Assembly: GCA_014773175.1 (NCBI GenBank)
Contig: VXCM01001257.1
Location: 124,001 to 188,000, forward strand
Reading direction: 5' to 3'
Source: Lucifuga dentata
Lineage: Eukaryota > Chordata > Actinopteri > Ophidiiformes > Bythitidae
DNA length: 64,000 nt
The translations under genes and the position numbers were made by a program. The notes below the pieces were generated by a model. The model was not told the DNA's origin. It did not search any database and saw only the letters and a program-made list of their open reading frames with translations. Below are positions 1 to 10,843 of the stretch, piece after piece. Each line of letters begins with the position of its first letter. Positions within the stretch are counted from its first letter, which is position 1.

Positions 1-127
1 ATACTGCAGAAAGTGCAGATTACCTTACTTTGGTCTGGTTTTAGCTGGCCAATGTAAGAAGATATATTTCACATTACCCATGTTTTTATTTTAGAATCCT
101 GTATGTTTTTGTATCTGCCTTGTCCAG

Positions 128-310
128 GTAAAGGTGGGGGTAGATTCTGCAGACCGTAAACGTGCTGTCAGCTCGATATGTGGATACATCGTGTTCCAGT
201 GTAGCCGTCCAGCTCCTCTTCAGTCCAGAGACCTCCACTCCATGATTGTAGCTGCCTTTCAGTTTCTGTGTGTGTGGCTCACAGAACACCCCGACATGCT
301 GGATGAGAAG
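128..310 (+). CDS. ralgapb: ralgapb exon (partial-residues 1-61)
   Basis: Acceptor ...cttgtccag, then codons [16 protein letters not shown] through PDMLDEK, then donor gtacat. Phase 0 at both ends. This is the first ralgapb exon visible; earlier exons lie beyond the left edge. Confidence 0.93.
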
Positions 311-3300
311 GTACATTTTAAGACTAAATTACCATTTTGTTCAGATAGCCAGTTTTGATATGTCACAATATACTAAATGAAGTAAATTTAAGTTACGCAA
401 AGAAGCCACAGTTTAAATTTGTACCTGATATGGATGCCTGACACATGCATACAGTATATTATACAATGCCTGTTCCATACTAATACAACTTGTGATTGTG
501 TATTTTTCTGTCAGGATTGTTTGGTAGAGGTGCTGGAGATTGTGGAGCTGGGAATCTCTGGTAGCAAGTCCCGACAGGAACAGGAAGTGCGGCATAAAGG
601 GGAGAAGGAGCACAACCCAGCTTCAATGAGGGTGAAGGATGCTGCTGAGGCGACTCTATCCTGGTGAGTCTGCTTATGTTCTATTAAAGATCAGCAACAC
701 GCAATTAGTTGGTATTTCACACCTGCAGATATCAGTTGAGCATATGATTCTTATGTATTTTATGGTTAATCTTGCTACAATTACCTTGTTTCCTCTGTTT
801 GTTTTTTGCTGAATTTCCACAGACAACTGAAACCTCTACTTACTCTACTTACTTGACCCAATTTCCTTCCATTTATGTCCCTGCTTGTGTTTCTGTGGTA
901 TTCCCCAGTATTATGCAGGTGTTGGGGGCCTTCCCTTCTCCCAGCGGACCCGCCTCCACCTGCAGCCTGCTGAATGAAGACACCCTGATCCGCTACGCCA
1001 GACTCAGCGCCACAGGAGCCAGCAACTTTCGCTATTTTGTCCTGGACAACTCAGTCATCCTCGCCATGCTGGAGCAGCCTCTCGGCAATGAGCAGAGTAA
1101 GTATTGGCTCTATACTGTTGAATTTTATCTTCTAGTTTGTACACTCTGTTTATTTTATTTAGCTAATATCTCTATTTTATTGTTATTTCTTTAAATCGAT
1201 CTTTTTTCAACACTTTGTATTTTTTGTCCACCTGTACTTGTTGCTGCAACACTTTAATTTCCCCTTGTGGGATCAATAAAGTTTTAGCTTAGCTTAGTTT
1301 ATTTTAGCTTAGCTTAGTTTAGCTTATCCTGTTTAATGCAGATGTATTAGGTCAGCGTGGAAGTTAAAGTGGCTTAATGCAGGTGGCTTAGTGGAGGTAA
1401 TGAGATCTGTTGCTGCTTTTCGATCAACGCTGGCATTTCTGACATTGCAGACCCCAGTCCATCAGTGACAGTTCTGATCCGAGGGACGGCTGGCAGACAT
1501 GCCTGGACCATGCAGCTTTTCCACCAACCCAGAGGAGCTCGGGCCAATCAGAGGGTGAGAACACACTCTCGAATTACTGCAACATGAAATGCTAAAACAG
1601 TATCGCCACAGTTTTCATATGGCATGCTAAATCCTGCAGCTCAACATCTGTCTCACTGATAAGACAACTTTTCATATCAATATATATACCATAAATTCTC
1701 TATTAAAAGCCAGTATTCAAATAATAGCCAGTATCTAATAATAGCTGGGGGGCGGAGTCAGCAGGACGAAATAAAAGCTGGTCTCATATAAAAGCTGGGT
1801 TTGGTGTATGTCTTTATTGACCCAGGAAACTATTAATGTAATTTGCTGCTGGCCACCAGATGAAAGCAGCCACGTTTGGATACCAAACCACTTAAAAACC
1901 TCTCCAGCCGTCGTCCCTCCAGCCAGAAGGCACGACTGGCTCAACGTGAAATGAAGCCGTAAACGTGGAGCCTGCTGTCACGTGCTCCGCTGTCATCACA
2001 AACCAGGAAATGTGGATGAAAATGAATCTTTCTAAAAGCTGCCTGGGCATGTTCACACTGACATCTTCTCCCTTGTGGCGATGTGTTTTTTATGCCATTA
2101 CGGGTTTGTCCATCAGCAAAATTAGAAATAAAGGCCTGTCTCTTCTAAAAGCCTGTCTCCAATATTGGCCGGGTTCTCTCCACAGTTGAGGTAAATAACT
2201 AATAGAGCATTTACGGTATATATTTCCATATGCTTCCCTCCTCTGCCATACAGCAGGTGTTTGTTCCTGAGGGCCGCCCAGCCCCCAACAATGACGTCGG
2301 AATAAAGTACAATGTCAAGCAGAGGCCGTTCCCTGAAGAAGTGGACAAGATCCCACTGGTGAAAGCTGATGTCAGTATTCCTGACCTGGATGACATCGTC
2401 AGTAAGGAGGTGAGAGAAGGTTTCCTGTCTGGCTTCCATCATCTGTAGCTGTTATTGTTTTTTTAAGTGGCAAATTACATTCAAATTAAATCATTCTGCT
2501 GACATGAAGTTTGGCGACGTGGCTGAAACTAAAAACCAGCTCCACTGTCGCTATGCAGCAAATTAATCATCCTAATTTGTTATTACACAAACTCAGGTGT
2601 GTTGTATGAGCTGGCAGGATGAAGCAAGAGCTACAAACTCACTGATGAGTAATTACCCTCATGTGAGTTGTCGGAGAGGTCAAAGGGAAAAGGTTCAAAT
2701 AATTTTGTTAAATATCTGGTTTAGTGCCAAATATTTGATGGTCACTTTGTTGGGTGAATATACGTCAAATTTATATGGGTTAAAACAACAACCTGTTTTA
2801 TAATTAATCGTTTTTCTTGTCATTAACTATCATGTAACAAACGCTGATGGCATCCATAGATAAAAACCTTTACCAACATTTCTCTGATACTCTTTCCATA
2901 TTGATTTGGGGATGTGAAACCAAAACCTCAGTATTCAGACAGTGGGACTTCACCATATGCAACATAGAATTTATGCCATCAAGCACTATCCATTATTACC
3001 CACAACTGTTCCTAAACTTTTTATTTTTCTTGCCTTTTTCAGCTTGAAATTCAACACGACAAGCTGCGGACTCTGATGACAAAGCAGATCGAGTATGAGA
3101 ACTCTCTGGAGCGCCACAGCGAAGAACTCTGGAAGTCCAAACGTTTCCCTGACCCACAGACTGACTGCAAACCTCCTCCGCCCTCGCAGGAGTTCCAGAC
3201 GGCACGGCTCTTCCTCTCCCACTTTGGTTTTCTGTCTCTGGAGGCGCTGAAGGTTGGTCATTAGAATTTGTCTTAGTTATGGTTATTTGTATTTAATGGT

Positions 3301-5791
3301 TGGCACGTAGCTTGCTATATGTTGTAACCGCTGATTTGAAGAGACCATTGCCAACATTTTGCTATACAGTATATTAATATCTTCACTGTTTAGAGGTTAT
3401 GTTTTGTTAATTTGTTATCATTAGGAAACTCACAATAGTCGTCTACCTCCTCACCTGATTGGCCTGGAGTCGTCCTTGCCGGGGTTNGAAACTCACAATA
3501 GTCGTCTACCTCCTCACCTGATTGGCCTGGAGTCGTCCTTGCCGGGGTTTTTTGAAGACATTAGCTACCTTGACCTGCTTCCCTGCCGACCATTTGACAC
3601 TGTCTTTATTTTCTACATGAGGGCCGGACAGAAAAGCAGCCACGAGGTGAGAGAATTCAGTTTAAGCAGCTGCAGCGAGACACAACAGATTAAATCACAT
3701 GAGATATAATGATTGAAATGTTGGTTATTTAACTGAGAATTTGAATATTGAAACCGTACAGACGATGTTGTAAGTAACCAGTTCCTGTCTGGCCAGTTTC
3801 TGAGTGCTAATGGATCTATGCTTGTGGTCAGATCCTGAGGAACGTGGAATCCTCGACCAGCGTCCAGCCCCACTTTTTGGAGTTCCTGCTGTCCTTGGGC
3901 TGGCCTGTGGATGTGGGACGCCACCCTGGCTGGACAGGACACCTAGATACCAGCTGGTCCCTCAACTCCTGCTCCGAAACCACTGACATACAACAAACAG
4001 GTAAGTTATTAAAGGACCATACCACGGTTTTTGCATGTTTGAGCTAATACATTCAATTTTCATACACCGTAACGTTACTGACAATCATTTCCCAAAACAT
4101 ACTACTGGAACGGTGAATTAAAAATGTTTTTCCTACCTTCCAGACCTCCATTGGTTTCAGTTCATTCTGCTATTAAAATCAACTTGTTGATACTTGAAAC
4201 ATTCTTGGGATAGGTAATCCATCATCATGAACAAGACGTGTATTCAGATTTTTTTAGAAGTTACATAATTTTATTGTTTAAGTGCAATAAAAAGTGCAGA
4301 GTGAATGTATACCTCCACCGGGGAATATAGTCCCAAAAGAAGANAGTGCAATAAAAAGTGCAGAGTGAATGTATACCTCCACCGGGGAATATAGTCCCAA
4401 AAGAAGACCTATTGAAAAATTGTAACAACCGTGACTTAATAATTTTGCGTAATTATCAGCAGGCGAATCAGTTTTTAAGGTGGGTGTATCGCTTGAATAT
4501 TTGATTTTGAAAGATTAAGATGTTTTGCAAAATATCAGGAAAGCTGAAATATGGTTTTATCCTTTGGGAAGTGAGTGTCAGTAACGTAACATGTATGAAA
4601 ATTGAATATATTAGGCTCAAACATGCAAAATGGGTGGTATGGTCCTTTAAGGTAACTAGCAGTTTATTCTTGTCAGTTTATTATTGTCATTTTTTTGTGT
4701 GTGTGTGAGATGAGAATTAATAACTGAGCCTAATAAAAACCTAAAGATGCTGTTAGACGCCTTGAAGGGAGAATAAAAAGGCATTTGTAAGTGCTGGTGG
4801 TATTTGATTCATCGTTTGAATATTTTTTTGCCGTAGAGGAAGCAGCAACTCCAGACGACACAGGAGGGTCAGTGTTCAACGGGGAGAAGAAGGTTTTGTA
4901 TTACGCCGACGCTCTGACAGAAATTGCCTTTGTCGTTCCATCTTTAACAGAAAATTCCGGTTAGCATTCAATATGTTGATACGTTTGATAGACTAAAGAT
5001 GAAAAGAAGGCGTTGAGGATTTCTGAAGCCTTTGCTCTTTGCTGTTTCTCAGAGGAGTCGTCTGTGCACAGCGACTCCACCGTGGAGGCCGACACCAACA
5101 CAGACCTCATGCCTAACTCACTGAAACAACCCAATCTCACACTGGAGCTGTTCCCTAACCATTCTGAAAACCTGGAGTCTGCCAAAAAAGTAAGCTTCAC
5201 CACTGACTGTGATTATTAGCCTTTGTAACATGTCGGTTCCGCTGGAGTTTAGAGTCTGCTGTGCTTTTTTTTTTTTTTTTTTTTTTTGCAGCTGAGTCCT
5301 TTGGTGAAGACCAAGAGGTCATCGACAGGAAAGTCTTTTCCTCTGCTGGGTCCCGAGACAAAGGTGTTTGTGGTCTGGGTGGAGCGCTTTGATGATATCG
5401 GTAAAGCTTGAGTTTTGTATGTCTGCGATAATAATATCTCTGCCCTTTAGTTGCTCTCCTATTGATGGGAAAAAAGTCCTCTTTCTCTCCTTAACTCTTA
5501 TTCTGTTACTGCAAATGCTTTTCTCTCGTTTATTAATAAATTGCTAGAGCATTACGTCACAAAGATTCTGAAAATTATTTTTCCTTTCTTGTAATTTTTG
5601 TTGATTCAGGTTCTGAAAAACTAATTTTTGCTGCTCATCGTTCATTCATTCGATCGTTCAGAAAAGATTTAGAAGCAGCAGAATTATACCCAAAAGAGTA
5701 AATGTAAATTGTAAAAAAATAATAATCATTTAAAGAATTATAGAAATGTATATATTGATGAATTGATCTTGGTTTTATTTATTTTTTTGTT

Positions 5792-5844
<53 letters not shown>

Positions 5845-7771
5845 CATTTTTCTATTATTTCTTTTTCTAGAGAACTTTCCCTTGTCTGATCTCTTGGCGG
5901 AAACCAGCACGGGTTTGGAAGCTAGCATGAGCAACAGCACTTCCTGCAGGTACTCAAAACTCACTTTATTGCATTTGTTCAGATGTAAAAACAAAAATGA
6001 CAAAAAAACAACAATAATGAAGTCCTGATATAAAGGACCAAAGTAAACTGCAGGACTGGAAAAAGCAGGAGGACCTGTGTGGCGATTGGTGGTGGTGATT
6101 GTTAGGAATGTTGGGGTGGCAAAGACAATTAAACTTTATCCTTCTAGTCTGCAACCCGTCTCCTCTTCCTGCTCCTGCTGCAGGTCAGGGCTACTAGAGA
6201 AAGATGTTCCTCTGATCTTCATCCACCCTCTGAGGACGGGCCTGTTCAGGATCCGGCTGCACGGAGCCGTGGGCAAATTTGGCATGGTGATTCCCCTGGT
6301 GGACGGGATGGTCGTCAGCCGCAGAGCACTAGGTAACAGCCGTCATGACTCGCTCTGTCTTGGCTTGTCTGTCGCTTCCCTGCGTTTCCTGTTTGCCTCA
6401 TCAGAACAGAGGCGTGAATAACGGCTGCAGGAGTGGATCAGTTATCAGCTCATACCAAATAATAAAGCAGATCTGTGTTATATGGTTGGTATTTCAGTTT
6501 AATATTAGACTAGTGCAGTGCCCGTTGAAAATGTGACTGTTCTGAACGTACAGGACTTTATGGTGAGCGCCGCAGCCTGCCATAATTTAGGTCTGCATGT
6601 CCTGGTGAGCTAGTTTTGTTTGCTGTACGGGGTCANCAGCCTGCCATAATTTAGGTCTGCATGTCCTGGTGAGCTAGTTTTGTTTGCTGTACGGGGTCAG
6701 ATTGAGACCGTGGCACTGGACCAGAGTGTATCCTGCCGCGTGTACTATTTTTTACCGGCACAGCTCAATTTGAGAACCACTCATCCAAACAACTTCACGT
6801 GACATACCTGGATCCTGAGCATTATACCTGCCGAATTTCAACTTCATACAGTGCCGGGTTCTACAGATACTGATGCAACAGACAGAGAAACTGTAATTAT
6901 AATAATAGTTTATTGTTTTTTCGTACACAAGTTATGGTTTATGTCATGGTTTTGCACTACTAAAAGAACTGGAAAAGGTTATCATCTCCCTGGGAAATTT
7001 TAGTTATCATTGTATAAGATTTGGCAAACTGATCTGTTCTACCTAATTTAAGCAGAGATTTACAATATGCTTTTGCTTGTATTACCACTTTTGGCCAGCA
7101 GGTGGTGTAGTTAGATGCTGTGTTTAACTGGCTTTGGTTTCTTTGAAAATGGACAAAACTGATTTTTTTCCCCTCTTTCAAAGCAGCTATATTGGTATAC
7201 AGTTTATGCAGCCATTCCTTACAAAATACCTGCTGCCTCTTCTTAATTTCCATTTTCTATAAACTGTTAGAAGGAGCTTTAGCTTTTTTTTTCTTATTTT
7301 TTCTTATTCTTTTTGTCCTGCTCTTGTTTTGCCTGTCTGTTTGACTTTCTGACTTTATATTGTATTGCTTTGTCTGTCAAAGCACTTTGTAAACTCTGTT
7401 TTTAAAGGTGCTATATAAATAAAGTTGTTGTTGTTATTATTATTATTATTTTTATGTACTATGAGCTTATCTAATTTGCTAATAATAATTTCTAAATGTG
7501 TCAAAATTGTCACATTTGCTACATTTGTTCGCGATAAACTCAACAGTCTCTGCGTTTGGGTTTTTTTTTTCTCACAGGGTTTCTTGTGCGCCAGACGGTC
7601 ATCAACGTGTGCCGACGGAAGCGTCTGGAAAGTGACTTGTACAATCCGCCTCACGTGAGGCGGAAGCAGAAAATAACGGAGATTGTGCAACGTTACCGCA
7701 ACAAGCAGCTGGAGCCTGAGTTCTACACTTCGCTCTTCCATGAGGTGGGGGAGGGGAAGCCTCACCTCTAN
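128..7771 (+). CDS. ralgapb: ralgapb, 3' part of gene (14 exons), Ral GTPase-activating protein subunit beta
   Basis: The spliced exons 128-310, 515-663, 909-1096, 1451-1554, 2257-2409, 3043-3252, 3425-3646, 3832-4000, 4837-4959, 5053-5189, 5292-5400, 5871-5949, 6184-6332 and 7578-7771 give about 701 residues with consistent phase at every junction. The product matches the C-terminal half of vertebrate RALGAPB as I remember it, for example [54 protein letters not shown] and [21 protein letters not shown] is the regulatory subunit that dimerises with RALGAPA1 or RALGAPA2 and is needed for GAP activity on RalA and RalB; the catalytic asparagine thumb is in the alpha subunits. The Rap-GAP-like domain should fall at about residues 355-600 of this fragment. 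The 5' exons lie left of the window. One exon carries an assembly duplication and the stop codon contains an N. Confidence 0.96.
515..663 (+). CDS. ralgapb: ralgapb exon (residues 62-111)
   Basis: Acceptor ttctgtcag and donor gtgagt. Encodes [19 protein letters not shown] through [11 protein letters not shown] and ends with two bases (TG) of a Cys codon completed by the next exon. Confidence 0.93.
909..1096 (+). CDS. ralgapb: ralgapb exon (residues 111-174)
   Basis: Acceptor attccccag and donor gtaagt. The first T completes the split Cys codon, followed by [17 protein letters not shown] through LGNEQ; the last A begins an Asn codon. Very close to the mammalian protein around [20 protein letters not shown]. 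Confidence 0.94.
1235..1325 (+). repeat. LINE (L2-like) 3' tail
   Basis: The text ttcccctTGTGGGATCAATAAAGTtt, followed by a short tttagctta repeat, is the typical 3' end of fish L2/Rex-type LINEs. It sits in a ralgapb intron. I cannot mark where the fragment begins on the left. Confidence 0.55.
1451..1554 (+). CDS. ralgapb: ralgapb exon (residues 174-208)
   Basis: Acceptor gacattgcag and donor gtgaga. Encodes [19 protein letters not shown] through RGARANQR and ends at a codon boundary. Confidence 0.92.
1681..2224. mobile_element. Non-autonomous DNA transposon with subterminal AAAAGCC repeats
   Basis: Inverted ends: CCATAAATTCTCTATTA on the left pairs with the complement of TAATAGAGCATTTACGG on the right (15 of 17 positions; 2200-2216). 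The flanks are TATATATA and TATATATT, so the target duplication is either TA or an imperfect 8-mer. Just inside the ends are several copies of ATAAAAGCC/ATAATAGCC-type motifs, likely transposase binding sites. There is no transposase ORF. It is inserted in the ralgapb intron between the exons at 1451 and 2257. Confidence 0.7.
2257..2409 (+). CDS. ralgapb: ralgapb exon (residues 209-259)
   Basis: Encodes [18 protein letters not shown] through [11 protein letters not shown]; donor gtgaga. The acceptor is an acagcag doublet. I chose the second AG (start 2257), which agrees with the mammalian protein; use of the first AG would add one Gln, a possible NAGNAG alternative. Confidence 0.9.
3043..3252 (+). 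CDS. ralgapb: ralgapb exon (residues 260-329)
   Basis: Acceptor cctttttcag and donor gttggt. Encodes [20 protein letters not shown], a likely helical segment, through [15 protein letters not shown], which is near-identical in vertebrates. Phase 0 at both ends. Confidence 0.94.
3425..3646 (+). CDS. ralgapb: ralgapb exon containing an assembly-made 63-nt duplication
   Basis: Acceptor tcattag and donor gtgaga. The true product reads [20 protein letters not shown], then [19 protein letters not shown] through AGQKSSHE, at the start of the Rap-GAP-like domain. Bases 3425-3486 are repeated exactly at 3488-3549 across a single N at 3487. With the N counted, the extra block is 63 nt, so the frame stays open and a naive gene model would gain 21 false residues. 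Without it the exon is 159 nt (53 codons). Confidence 0.93.
3832..4000 (+). CDS. ralgapb: ralgapb exon (residues 383-439)
   Basis: Acceptor cttgtggtcag and donor gtaagt. Encodes [20 protein letters not shown] through the conserved [21 protein letters not shown] piggyBac-like MITE begins only 8 bases into the following intron. Confidence 0.94.
4009..4650 (+). mobile_element. piggyBac-like MITE, copy 1
   Basis: Begins TTAAAGGACCATACC and ends GGTATGGTCCTTTAA, with TTAA at both edges. It is inflated by an assembly duplication (4281-4343 repeated at 4345-4407 around an N); without that it is about 578 bp. It is inserted 8 bases downstream of a ralgapb splice donor. Confidence 0.85.
4281..4407. 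other. Assembly join: 63-bp exact duplication around one N
   Basis: Bases 4281-4343 and 4345-4407 are identical and separated by a single N. This is best read as two overlapping contig ends that were joined without merging. Confidence 0.85.
4837..4959 (+). CDS. ralgapb: ralgapb exon (residues 439-480)
   Basis: Acceptor ttttgccgtag and donor gttagc. Encodes [20 protein letters not shown] and then [20 protein letters not shown]. The core [15 protein letters not shown] is a signature of the GAP-like domain of this family. Confidence 0.93.
5053..5189 (+). CDS. ralgapb: ralgapb exon (residues 480-525)
   Basis: Acceptor tgtttctcag and donor gtaagc. Encodes [20 protein letters not shown] through [18 protein letters not shown]. 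The Ser/Asp-rich first half is probably a variable loop within the domain. Confidence 0.92.
5292..5400 (+). CDS. ralgapb: ralgapb exon (residues 526-562)
   Basis: Acceptor ttttgcag after a run of about 25 T, donor gtaaag. Encodes [20 protein letters not shown] and then [16 protein letters not shown]. Confidence 0.92.
5793..5844. repeat. (TATC)n microsatellite
   Basis: About 13 uninterrupted TATC units, ending shortly upstream of a ralgapb splice acceptor. Confidence 0.95.
5871..5949 (+). CDS. ralgapb: ralgapb exon (residues 562-588)
   Basis: Acceptor ctttttctag and donor gtactc. Encodes [20 protein letters not shown] and then SNSTSC. Small exon preceded closely by the TATC microsatellite at 5793-5844. 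Confidence 0.9.
6184..6332 (+). CDS. ralgapb: ralgapb exon (residues 588-638)
   Basis: Acceptor ctgctgcag and donor gtaaca. Encodes [20 protein letters not shown], then [20 protein letters not shown] and [10 protein letters not shown], the end of the Rap-GAP-like fold. Confidence 0.94.
6507..6900 (+). repeat. LINE-like dispersed repeat, copy A
   Basis: Starts near AGACTAGTGCAGTGCCCGTTG and ends near the CAGACAGAGA motif. It is similar along its length to the repeat at 22535-23250 (shared words GAGCTAGTTTTGTTTGCTGT, TTGAGACCGTGGC and TTCAACTTCATACAGT). It contains another single-N join: 6573-6635 is repeated at 6637-6699. I think it is a truncated non-LTR retrotransposon but cannot name the clade. 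Confidence 0.6.
7095..7106 (+). promoter_or_regulatory. CTCF-like motif in last ralgapb intron
   Basis: CCAGCAGGTGGT matches 11 of 12 positions of the CTCF core CCASYAGRKGGC, preceded by TTGG. This is a motif match only; occupancy is unknown. Confidence 0.35.
7365..7452 (+). repeat. LINE 3' tail with (TTG)/(TTA) run
   Basis: The text tcaaagcACTTTGTAAACTCTGTTTTTaaaggtgctatataaataaag, followed by gttgttgttattattatt, is the common 3' end of teleost L2-type LINEs. It lies about 130 bp upstream of the terminal ralgapb exon. Confidence 0.6.
7578..7771 (+). CDS. ralgapb: ralgapb terminal coding exon
   Basis: Acceptor tctcacag. Encodes [39 protein letters not shown], then [20 protein letters not shown] and a terminal codon TAn. 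The N at 7771 sits at the join to a C-run, so TAA or TAG is inferred, not read. The last eight or so residues differ from the mammalian tail, which is expected for the variable extreme C-terminus. Confidence 0.9.
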
Positions 7772-9766
7772 CCCCCCCCCCCCTTCACTGTCCTAACACT
7801 GGCTCACAAGTGCACACACAAACACACACTCTTACGCTATTACTCACACATTTACAACCCTGCGTACATGTACACTTACACACATTACACACACACACGC
7901 AGAATCTTTATATTTATACTGTACTATTTTGTTATTTATACGACACCGTATATCAACACTGTTTGATCGACTCAGATAGAAAAATGTCAAAACCATGCCA
8001 AGGTGAAAAAAGCTCGATTTCTATGTATCGGCCATCTCTGAAGATTTGAAGGCTGAAGTTGAAAGGTGACGGTCTGGCGTCATTTAGGTTCACGCTTTGT
8101 GGCAAAAACATTTACGCTCGCCTTTAATCGCAGTACAGTAAACAAACCGCTGGCCTTCCTGAAAGGTAAAACGTTTTATATTCGCCCACGAAATCCTGCG
8201 ATTCAAGTGAATTTAACGATCATTTGGAAACGCATGGAATTGGAACCAAAATCCAGATCTGCATATCGTTTTGTTTTAATCAGTCAAACAGGCAGATTTG
8301 TGGGAGGATTTTTTTTTTTTTTTTNTTTTTTTTTTTTTTTTGGTGACGTTACCGGGAAATAGCTTGGAGAGAGTGGAAAGTCTTCCTCGTGCGAACATTT
8401 GGCCAAACGCAGCGACTGACCGAGCGCACAAATGCTGCAGAATTTCCAGATGATTTCAAAGACTCTTACGTTGTTTTACAGTTTATGTCTGAGTTGTTTC
8501 TGTGAAAGTCAGAAAATCATCCATAATGTCAGCCGTCGCATTGTATGTGTGTACGCATACGTGTGCGTGTGTGTACGTGGCCATGCATATACTTGTTCAG
8601 TCAGTCAAACACTACATGGATTCTTTGGGAAAATCCCGTACGAATCAGACTCTTTTTTTAAAATCCAACTTTTCTCTCAAAACACGTAAGCTTACAGTTC
8701 TTTTGCTCTCACGTTTGAGTTTACAGACGGTAAAAGCCGTTACGGAGCTGATGTTTGCAGGGCTATCATGAAGACATTTGGGTTTTGGATGAATTCTCTG
8801 CTGATACAAACTGTTCTTCTTCCTCGACACATCAAAAGGCCAAAATACTCCAAACATCATTATATACAACTCGCTTTATTCATGATCACAGCTATAGTTT
8901 TAAATCTAAACCCAGGAAGTGAAATTCAGTTTGAATAGCAGAATATGCAGGGGGGGGTTTATTTTTGCCTTGATAAATGTTTTACCGACTTTTTCTTTCA
9001 CGCTTTGTGTTTACTCACTGTACTTTGGTTTGGGTTGGAGCCCTTTGACTGTCTGCCTAACAATGTGAAGTTATTTAGCACAGACGGAGCTGGGCAAACA
9101 ACCTCAACTTTATATTTAGTTGATATTGGAAATTCTTAATGCACTGAGCACATTTTACATTTATTTTCTATTCCATTTGGTTACCCTACGTGTCTTTTGT
9201 ACTTTTGTGCTTTTTGAAAGAACCCCGCCCCCGCTGAAGGAAGAGTTTCATCTTGTGAAATATGAATGAAGAAGAAGCGTCGAGGAGTTTTTAATCCTGT
9301 CGTGTCTAATTGTGTGACTCACTTTTTATGACTGTGCTTTACGCACACGCCTTTTTTGGAAGGAAAAGTACATTAAATATGCTTCAGAAAAACTGCATAC
9401 AATCAGTCATACGTGGTATCCGTTACTCCTTTGATGTGTGATCATATTTAAGGATTTTGCCTTGTACAGAAAGTGAGGATAATTTGTAAATATATGATAG
9501 TGTAAGGCATATACAAGTCATCCGTTGCATTTCTCATGAGACGGCAAGAAAAGTTCTGTATGTATGCAAATACGTGTGGGAGAATCGCAATGAGTATTGA
9601 ATGTAACATGCATTAATTAAAACTATTAATGACCTTTTAATTTCTTCTGATCCTAAGATTTGACTTTTTTTTTTTTTAAACAGAATATCTGAGGAATAAA
9701 AATGAAGTTCTAATTTCACATGTCGCTTCTTAGATGAGCATTTAAATATTGGTGCTCATAATAAAA
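7772..9766 (+). other. ralgapb: Probable ralgapb 3' UTR
   Basis: No ORF or splice pattern resembling a gene is seen. The stretch opens with a C-run and CA-rich sequence, has a poly-T run with an N at 8325, and contains possible poly(A) signals at 9695-9700 and 9760-9765. The true 3' end is not determinable from sequence alone; another AATAAA lies at 10736. Confidence 0.45.
9760..9765 (+). terminator. Candidate ralgapb poly(A) signal
   Basis: Canonical AATAAA followed within about 30 bases by a GT-containing stretch (tggtgacagtttgtccc). A second AATAAA at 9695 and a third at 10736 are alternatives. Confidence 0.3.
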
Positions 9767-10843
9767 TCCCAGCATGGTGACAGTTTGTCCCCAAAAGCTC
9801 CACTAATTCTCTAAAGCTCCAGTTTAATGTGATGTACGTGTCTTGGTTGGAGCACACACCACACACACACAGCACACACATTTTAAAAACTACAACATGC
9901 AGCTCACAATGCCATAAAAACATGTACATCAGACTGGTTTTGGTATTAACTGGTTGGGTTTGATGGCAGCAAAACAGGCCGGTTATGAATCCATACGACG
10001 CCCAGCTTCTATATGACTGTGGACTCTAACAGCTCAGGGCAAAAGCCGTGGAAGTGGGTGCGTCCCTATAGCGCCCTGCAGCTATGTAGATATTAACGTA
10101 CTCAAACTGAGAGGGATGTTTGTGTTTGTTTTGCCATAATGAACAGTTTTGACATAAGAGTGATGATTCTTTGTTTCCTGAAGTTATTTTAGGCTTTTTA
10201 TTGCCCTCTGCTCTTGCACTGGTTATGTAAATTTAAAAAAAGGTCCAGATTTACAGATGAAAATGAAGCTTCTTTGGTATATTTTTCTCACCTGAATGGA
10301 GTCACAACAGTTATGCTTGAGTAAAGACATAAAACAGGAGATAAGAGGAGACAGAATATGAAGTAGGACACTCATCAGAGTGCATACCTCCAAAGAAAGT
10401 GACTATGAAAATGACATACCACCAAAGAAATGACTGCATTAATAGGCCTTAAACGCTTATTTTTCTGAAGAAATAGTGTAACAAAAAAAAAAGTGTCCTA
10501 ATTGCACCTATTAATAGTTTATCATGGGATACGGATGCCTGCAAAAAAAAAAAAAGGATTTTCTTTCAATATTAAGCAATCGTTTTAAAAAATTCAATTA
10601 TATGATTCTTACACGCACACATACACACACATGTTAAAGAGCAACTTTCCCCCTTTCCATAAATTCTGGAATAGTTTGAAGCATGGGCCCAGGCCTGTAC
10701 ATTCATAATAGGGATTGAAAAGTTAAATTCTTTACAATAAATTTGTTTTTAGCCCTCAGAATTTGTGGGAGACTCCATCTTTATCTTATCCCTTTTTTCT
10801 TCATCTGCTTTTTTTTAAAAATTTTTTTAATGCAGACTCTGAT

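Noticed and set aside
772..1194. 140-codon frame over 772-1194 as a single gene
   Set aside because: Only 909-1096 is coding (a ralgapb exon); the rest is intron that happens to stay open.
3425..3549. Genuine tandem duplication in the ralgapb protein
   Set aside because: The repeat units are identical, join at an N and have the same length as three other N joins in the window.
5793..5844. CRISPR-like array from regularly spaced repeats
   Set aside because: The TATC tract and the CA/GA tracts are plain microsatellites without spacers, and this is vertebrate DNA.
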